From Pseudobdellovibrionaceae bacterium (GTDB taxonomy: Bacteria > Bdellovibrionota > Bdellovibrionia > Bdellovibrionales > UBA1609), in NCBI GenBank assembly GCA_018663505.1, contig JABJQG010000071.1:50588-114587 (forward strand): a stretch of 64,000 nucleotides of DNA, in the 5' to 3' direction. Made by a program: the position numbers and the translations under genes. This document shows, piece by piece, positions 1 through 8,944 of the stretch (position 1 is its first letter; each line of letters opens with the position of its first letter). The notes below the pieces were generated by a model. That model saw only the letters and a list, made by a program, of their open reading frames with translations. It ran no database searches and had not been told where the DNA came from.

Positions 1-2
1 AT

Positions 3-785
3 CACCCAAAGTCTCGAGTCAGTCGAGCAATTTCAAGGCTTGAAAATGAACTAGATGTGCAGCTCATTCGAAGAACTACGCGAAAAACCACCCTCACAAG
101 TAGTGGACAAGAGTTTTTCCATAATATTCACCCACTTCTAAACAGCATCAATAATGAAATCACTAAAGTGAGCAACCAACAGCATGAAATGTCTGGGACA
201 ATCCGTATTACCACATCTCAAGATATCGGCCAGGCCTTAGTTTCAAAAGTAATTTCATTATACAATTCTAAATATCCAAACGTTCAGTTTGATACAATTA
301 TCACAAATGATTTTTTAGATTTAGTTAAAGAAAATATTGATATTGCTATTAGAGCTGGAAAACTTAAAGATTCTACTTTAATTCAAAAGAAATTTATCAG
401 TACTCATTTCATTATTGTCTGCTCTAAAAAATATTTGGAGAACTTTGGATCCCCCACAACTTTAGAGGATTTAAAAAATCACAAATTTCTGTCTTTTAAA
501 GGTTTAGAGAGAGAGTTCTTTAACAAGTCCATAAGAATTACGCCAGTTGTGACTACAGATAGCATTCCAATGCTCTTAAATATGATATTAAACAATGATG
601 GCATTGGAATTTTACCTAGTTTTTTCTGTAAAGAACATTTAGAAGATAAAACACTTGTGCAAATCATACCAACATGGAAATCAAAGACAGGGCACCTGCG
701 TATTCTCTATCCGCCTAATAAAAATATTCCTCATAAAGTTAAAGCATTCATTGATATAGCTACTTCAATTTTTAATAATAACTAA
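3..785 (+). CDS. LysR-family transcriptional regulator, 5' end cut by the window edge
   Basis: The reading frame is open from the first bases of the window and shows the end of a LysR winged helix (SRVSRAISRLENELDVQL), so the start codon lies to the left; a GTG at 57 is internal and not the true start. After the HTH and linker, the substrate-binding domain begins near GTIRITTSQDIG and runs to the C-terminus. Proteins of this family bind a promoter and respond to a small-molecule co-inducer. The divergent partner that LysR genes usually control would lie outside the window, so its target cannot be named. Confidence 0.88.
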   Translation, partial: HPKSRVSRAISRLENELDVQLIRRTTRKTTLTSSGQEFFHNIHPLLNSINNEITKVSNQQHEMSGTIRITTSQDIGQALVSKVISLYNSKYPNVQFDTIITNDFLDLVKENIDIAIRAGKLKDSTLIQKKFISTHFIIVCSKKYLENFGSPTTLEDLKNHKFLSFKGLEREFFNKSIRITPVVTTDSIPMLLNMILNNDGIGILPSFFCKEHLEDKTLVQIIPTWKSKTGHLRILYPPNKNIPHKVKAFIDIATSIFNNN

Positions 786-807
786 AACTAATTGCAAACA
801 GACGCAA

Positions 808-1968
808 CTAGAGTGAACAATATTGACCTTCTCCCTTAAACTTCAACGTTTTTCTTATTTTTGGATGACTGAGAAATATTCTTTCTAATCGGAAATTATT
901 AGTTGGGTAACTAGAACCTACGCGTAGCTTCTTCGAGGCACATAAATCAGTTCTAGTATTTCCACTTAAATATTTGTACTCAGAAGTCACTTCAGCAGAA
1001 AACCAATCCGCAAAAGATTCTGGAGCTTGATCGGACTGCACCCCAATTGGTGGGTACTGGATTTTATTACAAGTTGGATTCAGCTTTAATGCCATAGCCA
1101 ACTCTTTTGATAGCTTTCCAGCCTGAACCATCTTTTTCATTTTTGAATCATCCCGCTTTTTAGCTTGCACACTATTTTTTCCCCTCAAGCAAGTTATCAC
1201 CTTCTCAAATGCAAAAGAACCTTTGAAAAAAGCTCCCCATCGACATGGATCAAAGGAATGCCCTATTTCATGGGCGAACACCGCAAACAATGTTTCATCG
1301 CTAGAATACTGTAAGACTTCCAGTCCAATATTTATTTCGTTTGGAGCTGGATCATAAGCTACTCCCCAAGAAAATACCTCTAAGGGTTGTTTCTTAAATT
1401 TTGACGATTCAAATTTTTTCATCCAGTAAAGTTTAATTGCTGATACTCTTGAAAGAATTTGTGACTTTTGATCAGCTTTTATTTTAAATGATTTAATTTT
1501 GTGAATAGCTAAGGACTTTGCCTTATGGAATACAGCCTGAATTCTTCCCTTCTCCTTTTTTGGCAAAAACTGAGAATAAAAATTTTCTATAAATTCTTTA
1601 ATGAGCTGATTAACCTTTTGATCTTTATTTGGATATTTCCCTAAAACAAAATTTTGAGCATAGTATACTCTCCATTGCTTAACGATATCTGCTTCAGTGG
1701 CATTGCCTAATACTCTCTTATTCATCCAGTTTCCAATTATTTTACTTTTTGCAGCTATTAAAGTAGAAAGAGTATGATCAGCCTTAGCTGCAATCTCCTT
1801 TTTATTTGAGAACTTCCCTAACTCTGTATCTCTAGCGTTTAAAAGATTTTGAAACTTCTTGTTTACTGCAATTGGTTGACTACAAATAGGGTTGGAAAAC
1901 CCTCCTTTAGTGTAGAAATTAATTAACAAAAATAGACCTAAAGATAATAACCTCACTAATACCCCCAA
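808..1968 (-). CDS. secreted HExxH metallopeptidase-like protein
   Basis: A 386-residue protein with a hydrophobic N-terminal signal (about residues 1-25). It carries FAHEIGHSFDP, an HExxH zinc motif followed by FD, and then APESFADWFSAEV about 100 residues later, where gluzincin families place the third ligand Glu. The N-terminal half is Lys-rich, helical and not recognised. HExxHxFD followed by a downstream ESFAD resembles the arrangement in M13-like peptidases, but the rest does not match a family I can name. Export and zinc binding are inferred. A second protein at 48.4 kb has the same motif pair. Confidence 0.7.
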   Translation of the reverse strand: MGVLVRLLSLGLFLLINFYTKGGFSNPICSQPIAVNKKFQNLLNARDTELGKFSNKKEIAAKADHTLSTLIAAKSKIIGNWMNKRVLGNATEADIVKQWRVYYAQNFVLGKYPNKDQKVNQLIKEFIENFYSQFLPKKEKGRIQAVFHKAKSLAIHKIKSFKIKADQKSQILSRVSAIKLYWMKKFESSKFKKQPLEVFSWGVAYDPAPNEINIGLEVLQYSSDETLFAVFAHEIGHSFDPCRWGAFFKGSFAFEKVITCLRGKNSVQAKKRDDSKMKKMVQAGKLSKELAMALKLNPTCNKIQYPPIGVQSDQAPESFADWFSAEVTSEYKYLSGNTRTDLCASKKLRVGSSYPTNNFRLERIFLSHPKIRKTLKFKGEGQYCSL

Positions 1969-2123
1969 AAATGAATTTAAGTGACTTTCAGCTTATCATT
2001 TTGTTTTATGAGAAACAAAATTTTTGTATTTCCCGTTTTTAAATTCAACTCAAAGCTTGCTATTGGTACAGTTTTCCTACTGCAGAAGTGTTGTGTGGAG
2101 ACCTTACTCTTAGAAATCACAGA

Positions 2124-2840
2124 CTAAAACTTTCCATTATCATTTTTCCAATTAATCTTAGGTGGAACCTTTTCTGTGGTATCCCAGTGCTCTACAATTT
2201 TCTTATCTTCAACTCTAAAAAGATCATAAAATGAAGTGAGGGCTGTGTCATCGTACCCCTCGGCGACAGTAAGAACAAAGTTCCCCTCAGCTAAAATTCG
2301 ATGAACTTTTTTATAATCCATATTCTTTATTTTTTCTGCAAGACTTAGTAACGGGCTATGATTTATAAAACATTCAACATTGACAAAATTAATTATTTTC
2401 TCAAGTTGCTTTTTAACAAAAACTTGATTCATTAGCTGCTGTACGACTTCCCGATTATCCTCTGTTAAATCAAGGTCAAACACTTCAGTAGAACCCTCAA
2501 CCATAGTTCCCACTCTGGGCTGTATATTGTCCCAATGCTCTACTACATAATCGCCCTCGTACCTAAAAATTTCAAAACCAATTCTAACTGAAGAGAAATC
2601 ATAAATAGTATGTCCAAATACAAAATCACCATCTTCAAAAAGTCTAACTATCTTAACCTTGGGATTGGTTTTAGATAATCGATCAAAGAGTTGAGCCAAG
2701 CCTTCTCCACCTTCGTGAGTTTGTGGATTATGTTGGATATACTTATCTTCATTAACAACTTTTACTGAATTAGGGTCACCCGTTTCTATACCTTTAAGTA
2801 AATTGTAGATTTTTTGTTTTCTCATAGTGTCCATAATCAT
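2124..2840 (-). CDS. tandem SnoaL-like (NTF2-fold) domain protein
   Basis: A 238-residue protein made of two similar halves. Each contains the Y-x-QHNP or FINHSP motif of SnoaL-like NTF2-fold proteins and ends in an EHWD motif (VVEHWDNIQPR near residue 105; IVEHWDTTEKVPP near residue 222). The family includes small-molecule cyclases/isomerases and many uncharacterised ester or aldol-type enzymes; the substrate cannot be told from sequence. Internal duplication is visible directly. ATG codons at 2840 and 2834 are both possible starts; the latter has the better spacing to a GGTGAA. It is monocistronic and divergent from the PEP carboxylase gene. Confidence 0.75.
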   Translation of the reverse strand: MIMDTMRKQKIYNLLKGIETGDPNSVKVVNEDKYIQHNPQTHEGGEGLAQLFDRLSKTNPKVKIVRLFEDGDFVFGHTIYDFSSVRIGFEIFRYEGDYVVEHWDNIQPRVGTMVEGSTEVFDLDLTEDNREVVQQLMNQVFVKKQLEKIINFVNVECFINHSPLLSLAEKIKNMDYKKVHRILAEGNFVLTVAEGYDDTALTSFYDLFRVEDKKIVEHWDTTEKVPPKINWKNDNGKF

Positions 2841-3073
2841 TCACCAGAAAGCTTATCTTTATCATTGGTTAAATACTTGAAGAATAATGTAATACTTTCC
2901 ACAGGATCATCCAAGATACTTTTACAATAAATAAATTCCTCTATACGAACTAATCAATTTATAGATATCATCTACTTATTGTGTAGCTTCATTACAGGCA
3001 AATTTACCCCTACTCAATTAGCATGAATCTAGACTTGTGACAAAGAAACTATGGTGTTAATTTACACTACAAT

Positions 3074-5425
3074 ATGAAAAAAAATATGTCACAGCTCCCC
3101 AAGCAACTTAAATCCCTTGTAAGAGACTTTACAACTCTCCTTGGTGAAGTTGTGCTAGAAGAGGCTGGTGCTAAGAGTTTTAATTTGGTAGAAAACATTC
3201 GTCTAGATATGGTCACCTACCGTAAAGCCTCCAAAGAAAAGCAAAGAGAAATACTTTCAAAGCTTTATGCCCAACTTGAAATAAAAGATAGTAAAAGACG
3301 AAACGAAGTAGCTCATGCTTTTACCCTTATGCTTGAGATTATTAATTCCTGTGAAATCGCTTATCGCACTTACCGGCTGAAGGAAACCAACACAGGCATA
3401 AAGTTTAAAAAGCAAAGTAATTCTCTTGTATATGTACTTACAGCACATCCTACGGAGGCACGTACTCCGCAAAATATTGATTTATTCCATCGCATACAGA
3501 ACATCGCTGTTCGCTTATTAGATAACCGAGCTGAAAAGGATTATTTACTTTCTATCGTCAAGCATAATCTTAAACTCGCTTGGCTTATGCCCATCACTCG
3601 TCATACTAAGCCCCAAGTAATTGACGAAGCCAACCATCTTTATTCCATTATTTTTAGACCTGATATTTTTGATACTATTTTACGATCTAACCGTGATCTT
3701 GGGAATGTCCGTGTTCGCACATGGGTTGGTGGAGATAAAGATGGCCACCCTGGTGTTGACGAAAAAGTAATGGTTCGGTGCTTACAAGCTTCACGAGATC
3801 AGTTTCAGAAAATTATTTTAGGTTTTTTTAATTTGCTCGAAAAAGATCTCAGCTATCTTAGTTTTGACGAACTCAATGGCCAAGTAAAAGATGTCAAAAA
3901 TTTACTTAAAAACTTCAAACAAATTAAAAAAGGCGACGCTCTAATGATCAGGGAATTTCGTAAAAGCTTAGAAAAGTTATATCAGCTTTACAAAAAGTCC
4001 GTTGGAGCCGCTAATCCTCGAATTAGGAAAATTTTTTCTGTTATGGAAATGTTTCCAGGTTTAGTCATTCCCCTTGAATTACGTGAAGACAGTGAAATAA
4101 TAAGCCAAGCCCTCAATGCTACAAAACCGCTTGCTATTTCTCGTATGATTCGTACCCTAGATCACATTACTCAAGGTGGAGAACTTTGCAACTATGCCCA
4201 AGGGATGATTATCAGTATGTGTGAAAGTTTTCCTGATATCTCTAATACCATCAAGCTAATGAAGGCTAACCTCACACATGGGAAAAAATTAACAATCCCC
4301 ATCGTACCGCTGTTTGAGACCTCTTCTGCACTTGAAGCATCTACAAATATCGTACAACAAGCTATAAATGATAAAGAGTTTAGCTCATACCTTACAAAAA
4401 ATTGGAATAATAATTTTGAAATCATGCTAGGTTATTCGGATTCCTCAAAGGGAATGGGGGTTTTAGCCAGCCGATTAGGCATAGCCAAAACAATGCGCTC
4501 ACTTGATTTGATTTTACGAGAGAAAGAAATCAACCCCATTTTCTTTCATGGATCGGGAGGATCTATTGACCGAGGAGGCGGTAGCTTACAAGAGCAAACC
4601 GCATGGTGGCCACGTTCTGCATTAGATTTTTATAAGGCCACCATACAAGGTGAAATGGTGGAAAGGCAGTTCTCTTCTCCAGAAGTACTATTGTCTGGCG
4701 TTCATAAGATTTTATCTAGCCTTGATACTGCTAAGCCTAAAGAAGGTGAAGTAAAAGTTAGAAAAATTGTGAACCAGTTTGCTGAATCTGTCAGTCTATA
4801 CTATCAACAAATGATCACCGATCCTGATTTTTTCAATATGGTGGAACAATCAACACCCTATTCATACCTCAAGGTACTCAAACTTGGGTCACGACCTTCA
4901 AAAAGGGCAAAGGCTGCAAGTCTTGATTTTAGTTCAATACGAGCCATACCCTGGGTACTATGCTGGACCCAAACACGTACACTCTTTCCCACATGGTGGG
5001 GGGTGGGTAGTACTTGGCGTGAATTCAAAAAAAGTGATTTAAATATAAAGCAACTCAAAGAAGCTTATAAAAACAGTAGCATCTTTGCCTCTTTTATTCG
5101 TATTCTGGGCTTCACATTAAGTAAAGTGGATTTAGAAGTGTTTCACCTTTATTTAGAAAAGAGCTCATTAACAAAAGAACAAAAAGAAAGTGCATATAAA
5201 AGCTTTAAAACCGAGTTCCAAAATGCTTGTCATTTTACACAAAGTATAACCGGAGAAAAAAATATTCTATGGTTCCGACCCTGGCTGCACGAATCCATTC
5301 AACTCCGTTCCCCTATGATCCATCCTCTTAATGTACTGCAAATTTTGGGGCACAATTCACAGGATGTAAATCTTGTAAGAAAAGCAACAGCAGGAATTTC
5401 TTCTGGCATGCTCACTACAGGTTGA
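3074..5425 (+). CDS. ppc: phosphoenolpyruvate carboxylase, short divergent form
   Basis: Catalyses PEP + bicarbonate to oxaloacetate, refilling the TCA cycle. Family motifs appear in order: VLTAHPTEART with the catalytic His (about residue 125), WVGGDKDGHPG, LELREDSE, GYSDSSKGMG, FHGSGGSIDRGGG and RAIPWVLCWTQTR. At 783 residues it is about 100 shorter than typical enterobacterial enzymes. Two departures stand out. The first Arg of the canonical FHGRGG loop is Ser here. The C-terminus ends LTTG rather than the usual QNTG, whose Asn takes part in aspartate feedback binding in the E. coli enzyme. Family assignment is firm; full activity and allostery are open. Confidence 0.93.
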   Translation: MKKNMSQLPKQLKSLVRDFTTLLGEVVLEEAGAKSFNLVENIRLDMVTYRKASKEKQREILSKLYAQLEIKDSKRRNEVAHAFTLMLEIINSCEIAYRTYRLKETNTGIKFKKQSNSLVYVLTAHPTEARTPQNIDLFHRIQNIAVRLLDNRAEKDYLLSIVKHNLKLAWLMPITRHTKPQVIDEANHLYSIIFRPDIFDTILRSNRDLGNVRVRTWVGGDKDGHPGVDEKVMVRCLQASRDQFQKIILGFFNLLEKDLSYLSFDELNGQVKDVKNLLKNFKQIKKGDALMIREFRKSLEKLYQLYKKSVGAANPRIRKIFSVMEMFPGLVIPLELREDSEIISQALNATKPLAISRMIRTLDHITQGGELCNYAQGMIISMCESFPDISNTIKLMKANLTHGKKLTIPIVPLFETSSALEASTNIVQQAINDKEFSSYLTKNWNNNFEIMLGYSDSSKGMGVLASRLGIAKTMRSLDLILREKEINPIFFHGSGGSIDRGGGSLQEQTAWWPRSALDFYKATIQGEMVERQFSSPEVLLSGVHKILSSLDTAKPKEGEVKVRKIVNQFAESVSLYYQQMITDPDFFNMVEQSTPYSYLKVLKLGSRPSKRAKAASLDFSSIRAIPWVLCWTQTRTLFPTWWGVGSTWREFKKSDLNIKQLKEAYKNSSIFASFIRILGFTLSKVDLEVFHLYLEKSSLTKEQKESAYKSFKTEFQNACHFTQSITGEKNILWFRPWLHESIQLRSPMIHPLNVLQILGHNSQDVNLVRKATAGISSGMLTTG

Positions 5426-5528
5426 CTGAGGTACACCGTACCTATTGGTTTAGCTAAGTGTTATAAATACAATTTTTTTCTGAAAACTGGGCGAGTCTGA
5501 TAAAAGGTGTCTATTTTATTACAACTTA

Positions 5529-6230
5529 TCAAATTATTCCTTTTAAATACTTCTGTCTCAATGGTTCTGGAAATTTTTCAATAGAGTATCTCAGCATAGT
5601 TCGGGGCATACTTTTATAATGTTTCTTCAAAAAAAATTCCAACTTTTTAAGATCTTTTTTACCAGCTTCTCTTAACATCCAGCCAACGACTTTATGTATG
5701 AGATCATGTTCATCATTGAGAAGTAGTTCAGCCATTTTAAACACTTCTCGTAAGTCACCTTTTCTGATAAACCACCAATTTGCTACCATGGCTATTCTTT
5801 TAGTCCATAAATGATCTGACTTAACCCATGTGTATAATATTTTACGATCTCGGTTTAGAAGATATGTTCCAACAATATAAGGGCTGCTACAATCTACAAG
5901 ATCCCAATTATTTATATATTTAAACATTGTTAAATAAATCTTATAAACCTTTTCCCTCTCTTCTTCTGACTTAGCCTTTTCGTATTTATAAACAAGGATC
6001 AAGAGCCCCAAAGCTCGTTCTTCGTGAACTTTGGATTTAATTAAAGATTTTATTACCCTTACACCTAAAGTAATATTGTTTTTTGCTAATTTCCTTAAAT
6101 CTGCAGATCGTACTCCAATAAAAATATCACCATAGCCATATTCTCCTTTTCCAGTTTTAAAAAAATACTGATTTTTCTCGGCCACCTTAACATCTGCATG
6201 CTTTCTGAGATCCATTTGTATTTTGTTCAT
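5529..6230 (-). CDS. AlkD-like DNA alkylation repair protein
   Basis: HEAT-like helical repeats of the AlkC/AlkD DNA glycosylase superfamily: YFFKTGKGEYGYGD and FIGVRSADLRKLAK near the N-terminus, INNWDLVDCSSPYIVG in the middle, and ALGLLILVYKYE and VGWMLREAGK repeats. These enzymes excise alkylated bases such as 3- and 7-alkylpurines. I prefer the ATG at 6230, which has a GTGGTGAAG upstream; an upstream in-frame start at 6290 would add 20 atypical residues and overlap the thioesterase gene. Separated by 28 bp from the upstream thioesterase gene on the same strand, so likely cotranscribed. Confidence 0.87.
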   Translation of the reverse strand: MNKIQMDLRKHADVKVAEKNQYFFKTGKGEYGYGDIFIGVRSADLRKLAKNNITLGVRVIKSLIKSKVHEERALGLLILVYKYEKAKSEEEREKVYKIYLTMFKYINNWDLVDCSSPYIVGTYLLNRDRKILYTWVKSDHLWTKRIAMVANWWFIRKGDLREVFKMAELLLNDEHDLIHKVVGWMLREAGKKDLKKLEFFLKKHYKSMPRTMLRYSIEKFPEPLRQKYLKGII

Positions 6231-6258
6231 AACTTCACCACAACACCCTCTCAGAACA

Positions 6259-6789
6259 TTATCTAGGTAATAAAATATTATCCAATTCAATTTGTTTTTT
6301 TGCTAATTCTGTTAACTGGCTATCAACGTGTTCCTCACCTACAAAGCTATACAACTCTTTAGGTGAGACAATCCCTCTTCGTCCTCTTTTTTTAAAACAA
6401 GCTCGAACATTTGCCGAAGCAATTACATTTTCCTTGTGAATAAATTTTTGAGTAATGTAAATGAAGTTTTTATCCCAACTCTTTAGTTGTGTATGAACCT
6501 CATACTTTTGAAGGTAATTAAGGGCATTTTTAAAAACCATAGATTCAGACAACACAACAGGGTAGTAACCATTTCTAAATAACTTATAAAAATGTCCAGT
6601 TCTCATCAACATATCAAAACGGCCTAGGTCCATAACTGAAAAAAAACGGCCGTTATTCATATGAAAATTTAAATCTAGATCTAAAAAACTCACTCTAAAA
6701 TTCGACACACATGTCTCTGTTAAAACTTGCGTTTTTTTTCGAAACAATCTTTTTAAAATCAGAATTAAAAATTTAAAATACAAATTCAT
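6259..6789 (-). CDS. hot-dog fold acyl-CoA thioesterase-like protein (THEM6 type)
   Basis: A 176-residue hot-dog protein. The motif LDLDLNFHMNNGRFFSVMDLGR (split here: LDLDLNFHMNN then GRFF) near residues 35-55 is typical of the thioesterase/THEM6-like group, where the aspartate and the MNN segment form the active region. SMVFKNALNYLQKYEV and SWDKNFIYITQKF follow the family pattern. The N-terminus is basic and hydrophobic, suggesting membrane association. It sits between an SDR oxidoreductase and an AlkD-like gene on the same strand. Substrate chain length is unknown. Confidence 0.8.
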   Translation of the reverse strand: MNLYFKFLILILKRLFRKKTQVLTETCVSNFRVSFLDLDLNFHMNNGRFFSVMDLGRFDMLMRTGHFYKLFRNGYYPVVLSESMVFKNALNYLQKYEVHTQLKSWDKNFIYITQKFIHKENVIASANVRACFKKRGRRGIVSPKELYSFVGEEHVDSQLTELAKKQIELDNILLPR

Positions 6790-6841
6790 TATTAAATTCC
6801 TTTTTCATAGAACCTTTTGACTGCACATACTCAATTATTTA

Positions 6842-7504
6842 TTACCAAGGTAGTTTTTCACCATTAGTATGCCAAAATCCACCTGAATTTTCTAGACTCA
6901 ACTTATCCATTCTTTTAATCAAACCTTGAACGGCCTCAGGAGCCTCAATCAAGCCATTGAACTTTGTCATTTTAGTTTTAACATAACCGGGATGAAGCAT
7001 GGCTACTAATATATTTTTATCCTTTAAATCTATTGAAAGATTTTTACCAAGCATGTTCAGGGCTGCTTTAGATATTCTATATCCATAATTATCACTTGAA
7101 GTATTATCCGTAACTGACCCTACTCTCGATGAGACTAGACCTAACTTACTTCCCTCCCCTAGGAACTTTTCAAAGGCTTTAACTATTCGATAGGGGCCAA
7201 GCGTGTTGACTTCAAATTGTTTCAATATTTCTTCACCACTTGAGCTTTCATAATTGTCCGACAGAAGCATCCCCGCGTTATGTATTAAAATATCAATCTT
7301 ATCCCCAGGCCAAATTTGATGAATTTTGTCTATGCAAGCATCAGTGGATACATCAATACCCTCAAGAATATTTGTGTTTAATTGATTGAGTTCATTAGAT
7401 GAAGTTCGACAAACTCCAAATACCTTATTGCCAAGCTCTTTATACTGTCTACAAAACTCCAGTCCAATACCTCGATTAGCTCCTACAATGACAACTGTTT
7501 TCAT
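6842..7504 (-). CDS. short-chain dehydrogenase/reductase (SDR)
   Basis: A 220-residue Rossmann protein with the NAD(P)-binding glycine motif GANRGIG at residues 8-14, the structural NAG motif (HNAGML), the catalytic Ser region (LVSSRVGS) and the YxxxK catalytic pair (YGYRISKAALNML). It is on the short side for classical SDRs and resembles the C-factor/sniffer-like subgroup. A good ribosome binding site (AGGAG) precedes the ATG. Same strand as the downstream thioesterase gene with about 50 bp between them. The substrate is not predictable. Confidence 0.9.
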   Translation of the reverse strand: MKTVVIVGANRGIGLEFCRQYKELGNKVFGVCRTSSNELNQLNTNILEGIDVSTDACIDKIHQIWPGDKIDILIHNAGMLLSDNYESSSGEEILKQFEVNTLGPYRIVKAFEKFLGEGSKLGLVSSRVGSVTDNTSSDNYGYRISKAALNMLGKNLSIDLKDKNILVAMLHPGYVKTKMTKFNGLIEAPEAVQGLIKRMDKLSLENSGGFWHTNGEKLPW

Positions 7505-7564
7505 TTATTCTCCTGAACGAACATTCACCAACACATAGACATCTAGTTTATATTCAATTTTTAT

Positions 7565-8818
7565 TTACCAAAATCCCTGATCTGTGGAATGAATCCTAAA
7601 GTAGTCTGTGGGAGTTCCGGTGAGTTCAATATATGACTGTATTAATCCTAAGTCATTAATACTCTGATGATATGTGCAAGCTCCATTGAATATATTAGAA
7701 GGCTGAACATAAGAAATATATTTTGATGGCACACCACTAACCTCCTCCAGAGTACCGGAAGATATACTTGAAAATTTATATACTTCACACCCGTTATAAT
7801 CACTGTCTGGACCAGACCCAACAAGCATGACTGGTGTTACAATGACATAATACTCAGAATTATATTCAAACAAATTGGGGGCGTCAAAAGTGAGGTAGCT
7901 GCTATCAATAGACTGTGCCTTAGCATCAGAAAATATTTTGCCAATATAGGTCCACGAAGATGGATTAGTAGCATCACAGGGATTTGTACACCTAAATAAA
8001 ACAATATTTCTAGAATTACTGTCAGAAAAATCAGAGCAAGTAAAACTTAAATAAAGAGCATCACTAGCCGCTAGGGCTCCAGGCTCATGTAGACCTCCAC
8101 ATTGAGTCAAGTGCCCTCCAGGATCAGTAGATGTAAAATCTGTGGTTATATCAATGGCTGCATCCCCACTAACCGGCGAAAAGGCAGGTGTTCCTATGCT
8201 ATTTGCCGCTGAGTTATAAGCAAATCCTTTCATGAGTTTTTGCTCAGTTGCAGTAGCTAATCCAAGTGGTGAGCTTGCCGTTTTATAAGCAATCCACCCG
8301 AGCTCTACAAAATAGGATAATGTTGTCTGAGGGGTAGCCGGATCTTTGTCTGCAACCATATAACGCCAAAATATGAGCTTCCACCTTTGGTTACTTGGGG
8401 CACTGGCATCATAAATAAGTGATGAAGTTTCGCTCTTCCAGCTTGCTGGCTCATTAATAACATCATTTATTAAATCTATAGTACCTGAAGTGAAGTCTGC
8501 GTAAGAGCTTAAGGTTTCACCTGAATCTATCCAAGTAACTCCGTTGTCTATGGAGCTTGCCAATTTTAATTGAACAGTTTGTTCTCCAATATGAGACTGG
8601 TCCACCACGGAGTAACTCATCCATAGAGTGTCCGTGAATGGATCTCTAGCTATGGAAGGATCAAAAATGCCATAGTAGCTCACACCTGAAATATTTATTC
8701 TATTTAAATTTACCGGTGGAGCTGTTTTTACAGTATTGCCTTTATCTTCCTCCTTCGTACAACCCAGTACCAAAGCTAGCACACAAATAATCTGAAAAAA
8801 CATTCTAAACAGTCCCAT
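7565..8818 (-). CDS. lipoprotein with glycosidase/sialidase-like propeller features
   Basis: Residues 1-20 form a lipoprotein signal with lipobox LVLGC. The mature part begins with acidic linker residues and then repeated beta-rich segments: YGIFDPSIARDPFTDTLWMSYS, split by family as GIFDPSIARDP and LWMSYS. Similar blocks (LHEPGALAASDALYLSFTCS, SYLTFDAPNLFEYNSEYYVIVTP) recall the blades of GH43-like or sialidase-like five-bladed propellers. No catalytic triad can be assigned with confidence. The product is probably an outer-membrane-anchored, surface or periplasmic protein. It lies just downstream of the large ELWxxDGT repeat lipoprotein on the same strand, which suggests related roles at the envelope. 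Confidence 0.6.
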   Translation of the reverse strand: MGLFRMFFQIICVLALVLGCTKEEDKGNTVKTAPPVNLNRINISGVSYYGIFDPSIARDPFTDTLWMSYSVVDQSHIGEQTVQLKLASSIDNGVTWIDSGETLSSYADFTSGTIDLINDVINEPASWKSETSSLIYDASAPSNQRWKLIFWRYMVADKDPATPQTTLSYFVELGWIAYKTASSPLGLATATEQKLMKGFAYNSAANSIGTPAFSPVSGDAAIDITTDFTSTDPGGHLTQCGGLHEPGALAASDALYLSFTCSDFSDSNSRNIVLFRCTNPCDATNPSSWTYIGKIFSDAKAQSIDSSYLTFDAPNLFEYNSEYYVIVTPVMLVGSGPDSDYNGCEVYKFSSISSGTLEEVSGVPSKYISYVQPSNIFNGACTYHQSINDLGLIQSYIELTGTPTDYFRIHSTDQGFW

Positions 8819-8944
8819 GTTGTCATTGTCCTACGGTTTATCTAAGATGTAAAGTCACGAAAGACTCCTCATGATCCATCAAATTATTAACTTCTCAAAA
8901 GTAAGCCCGCTTAAGTTTCGTGTTTTTATAAATACAGTTTTTCA

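Noticed and set aside
5429..5443. aggtacaccgtacct after ppc as a terminator
   Set aside because: The stem is only six base pairs and has no T-run behind it.
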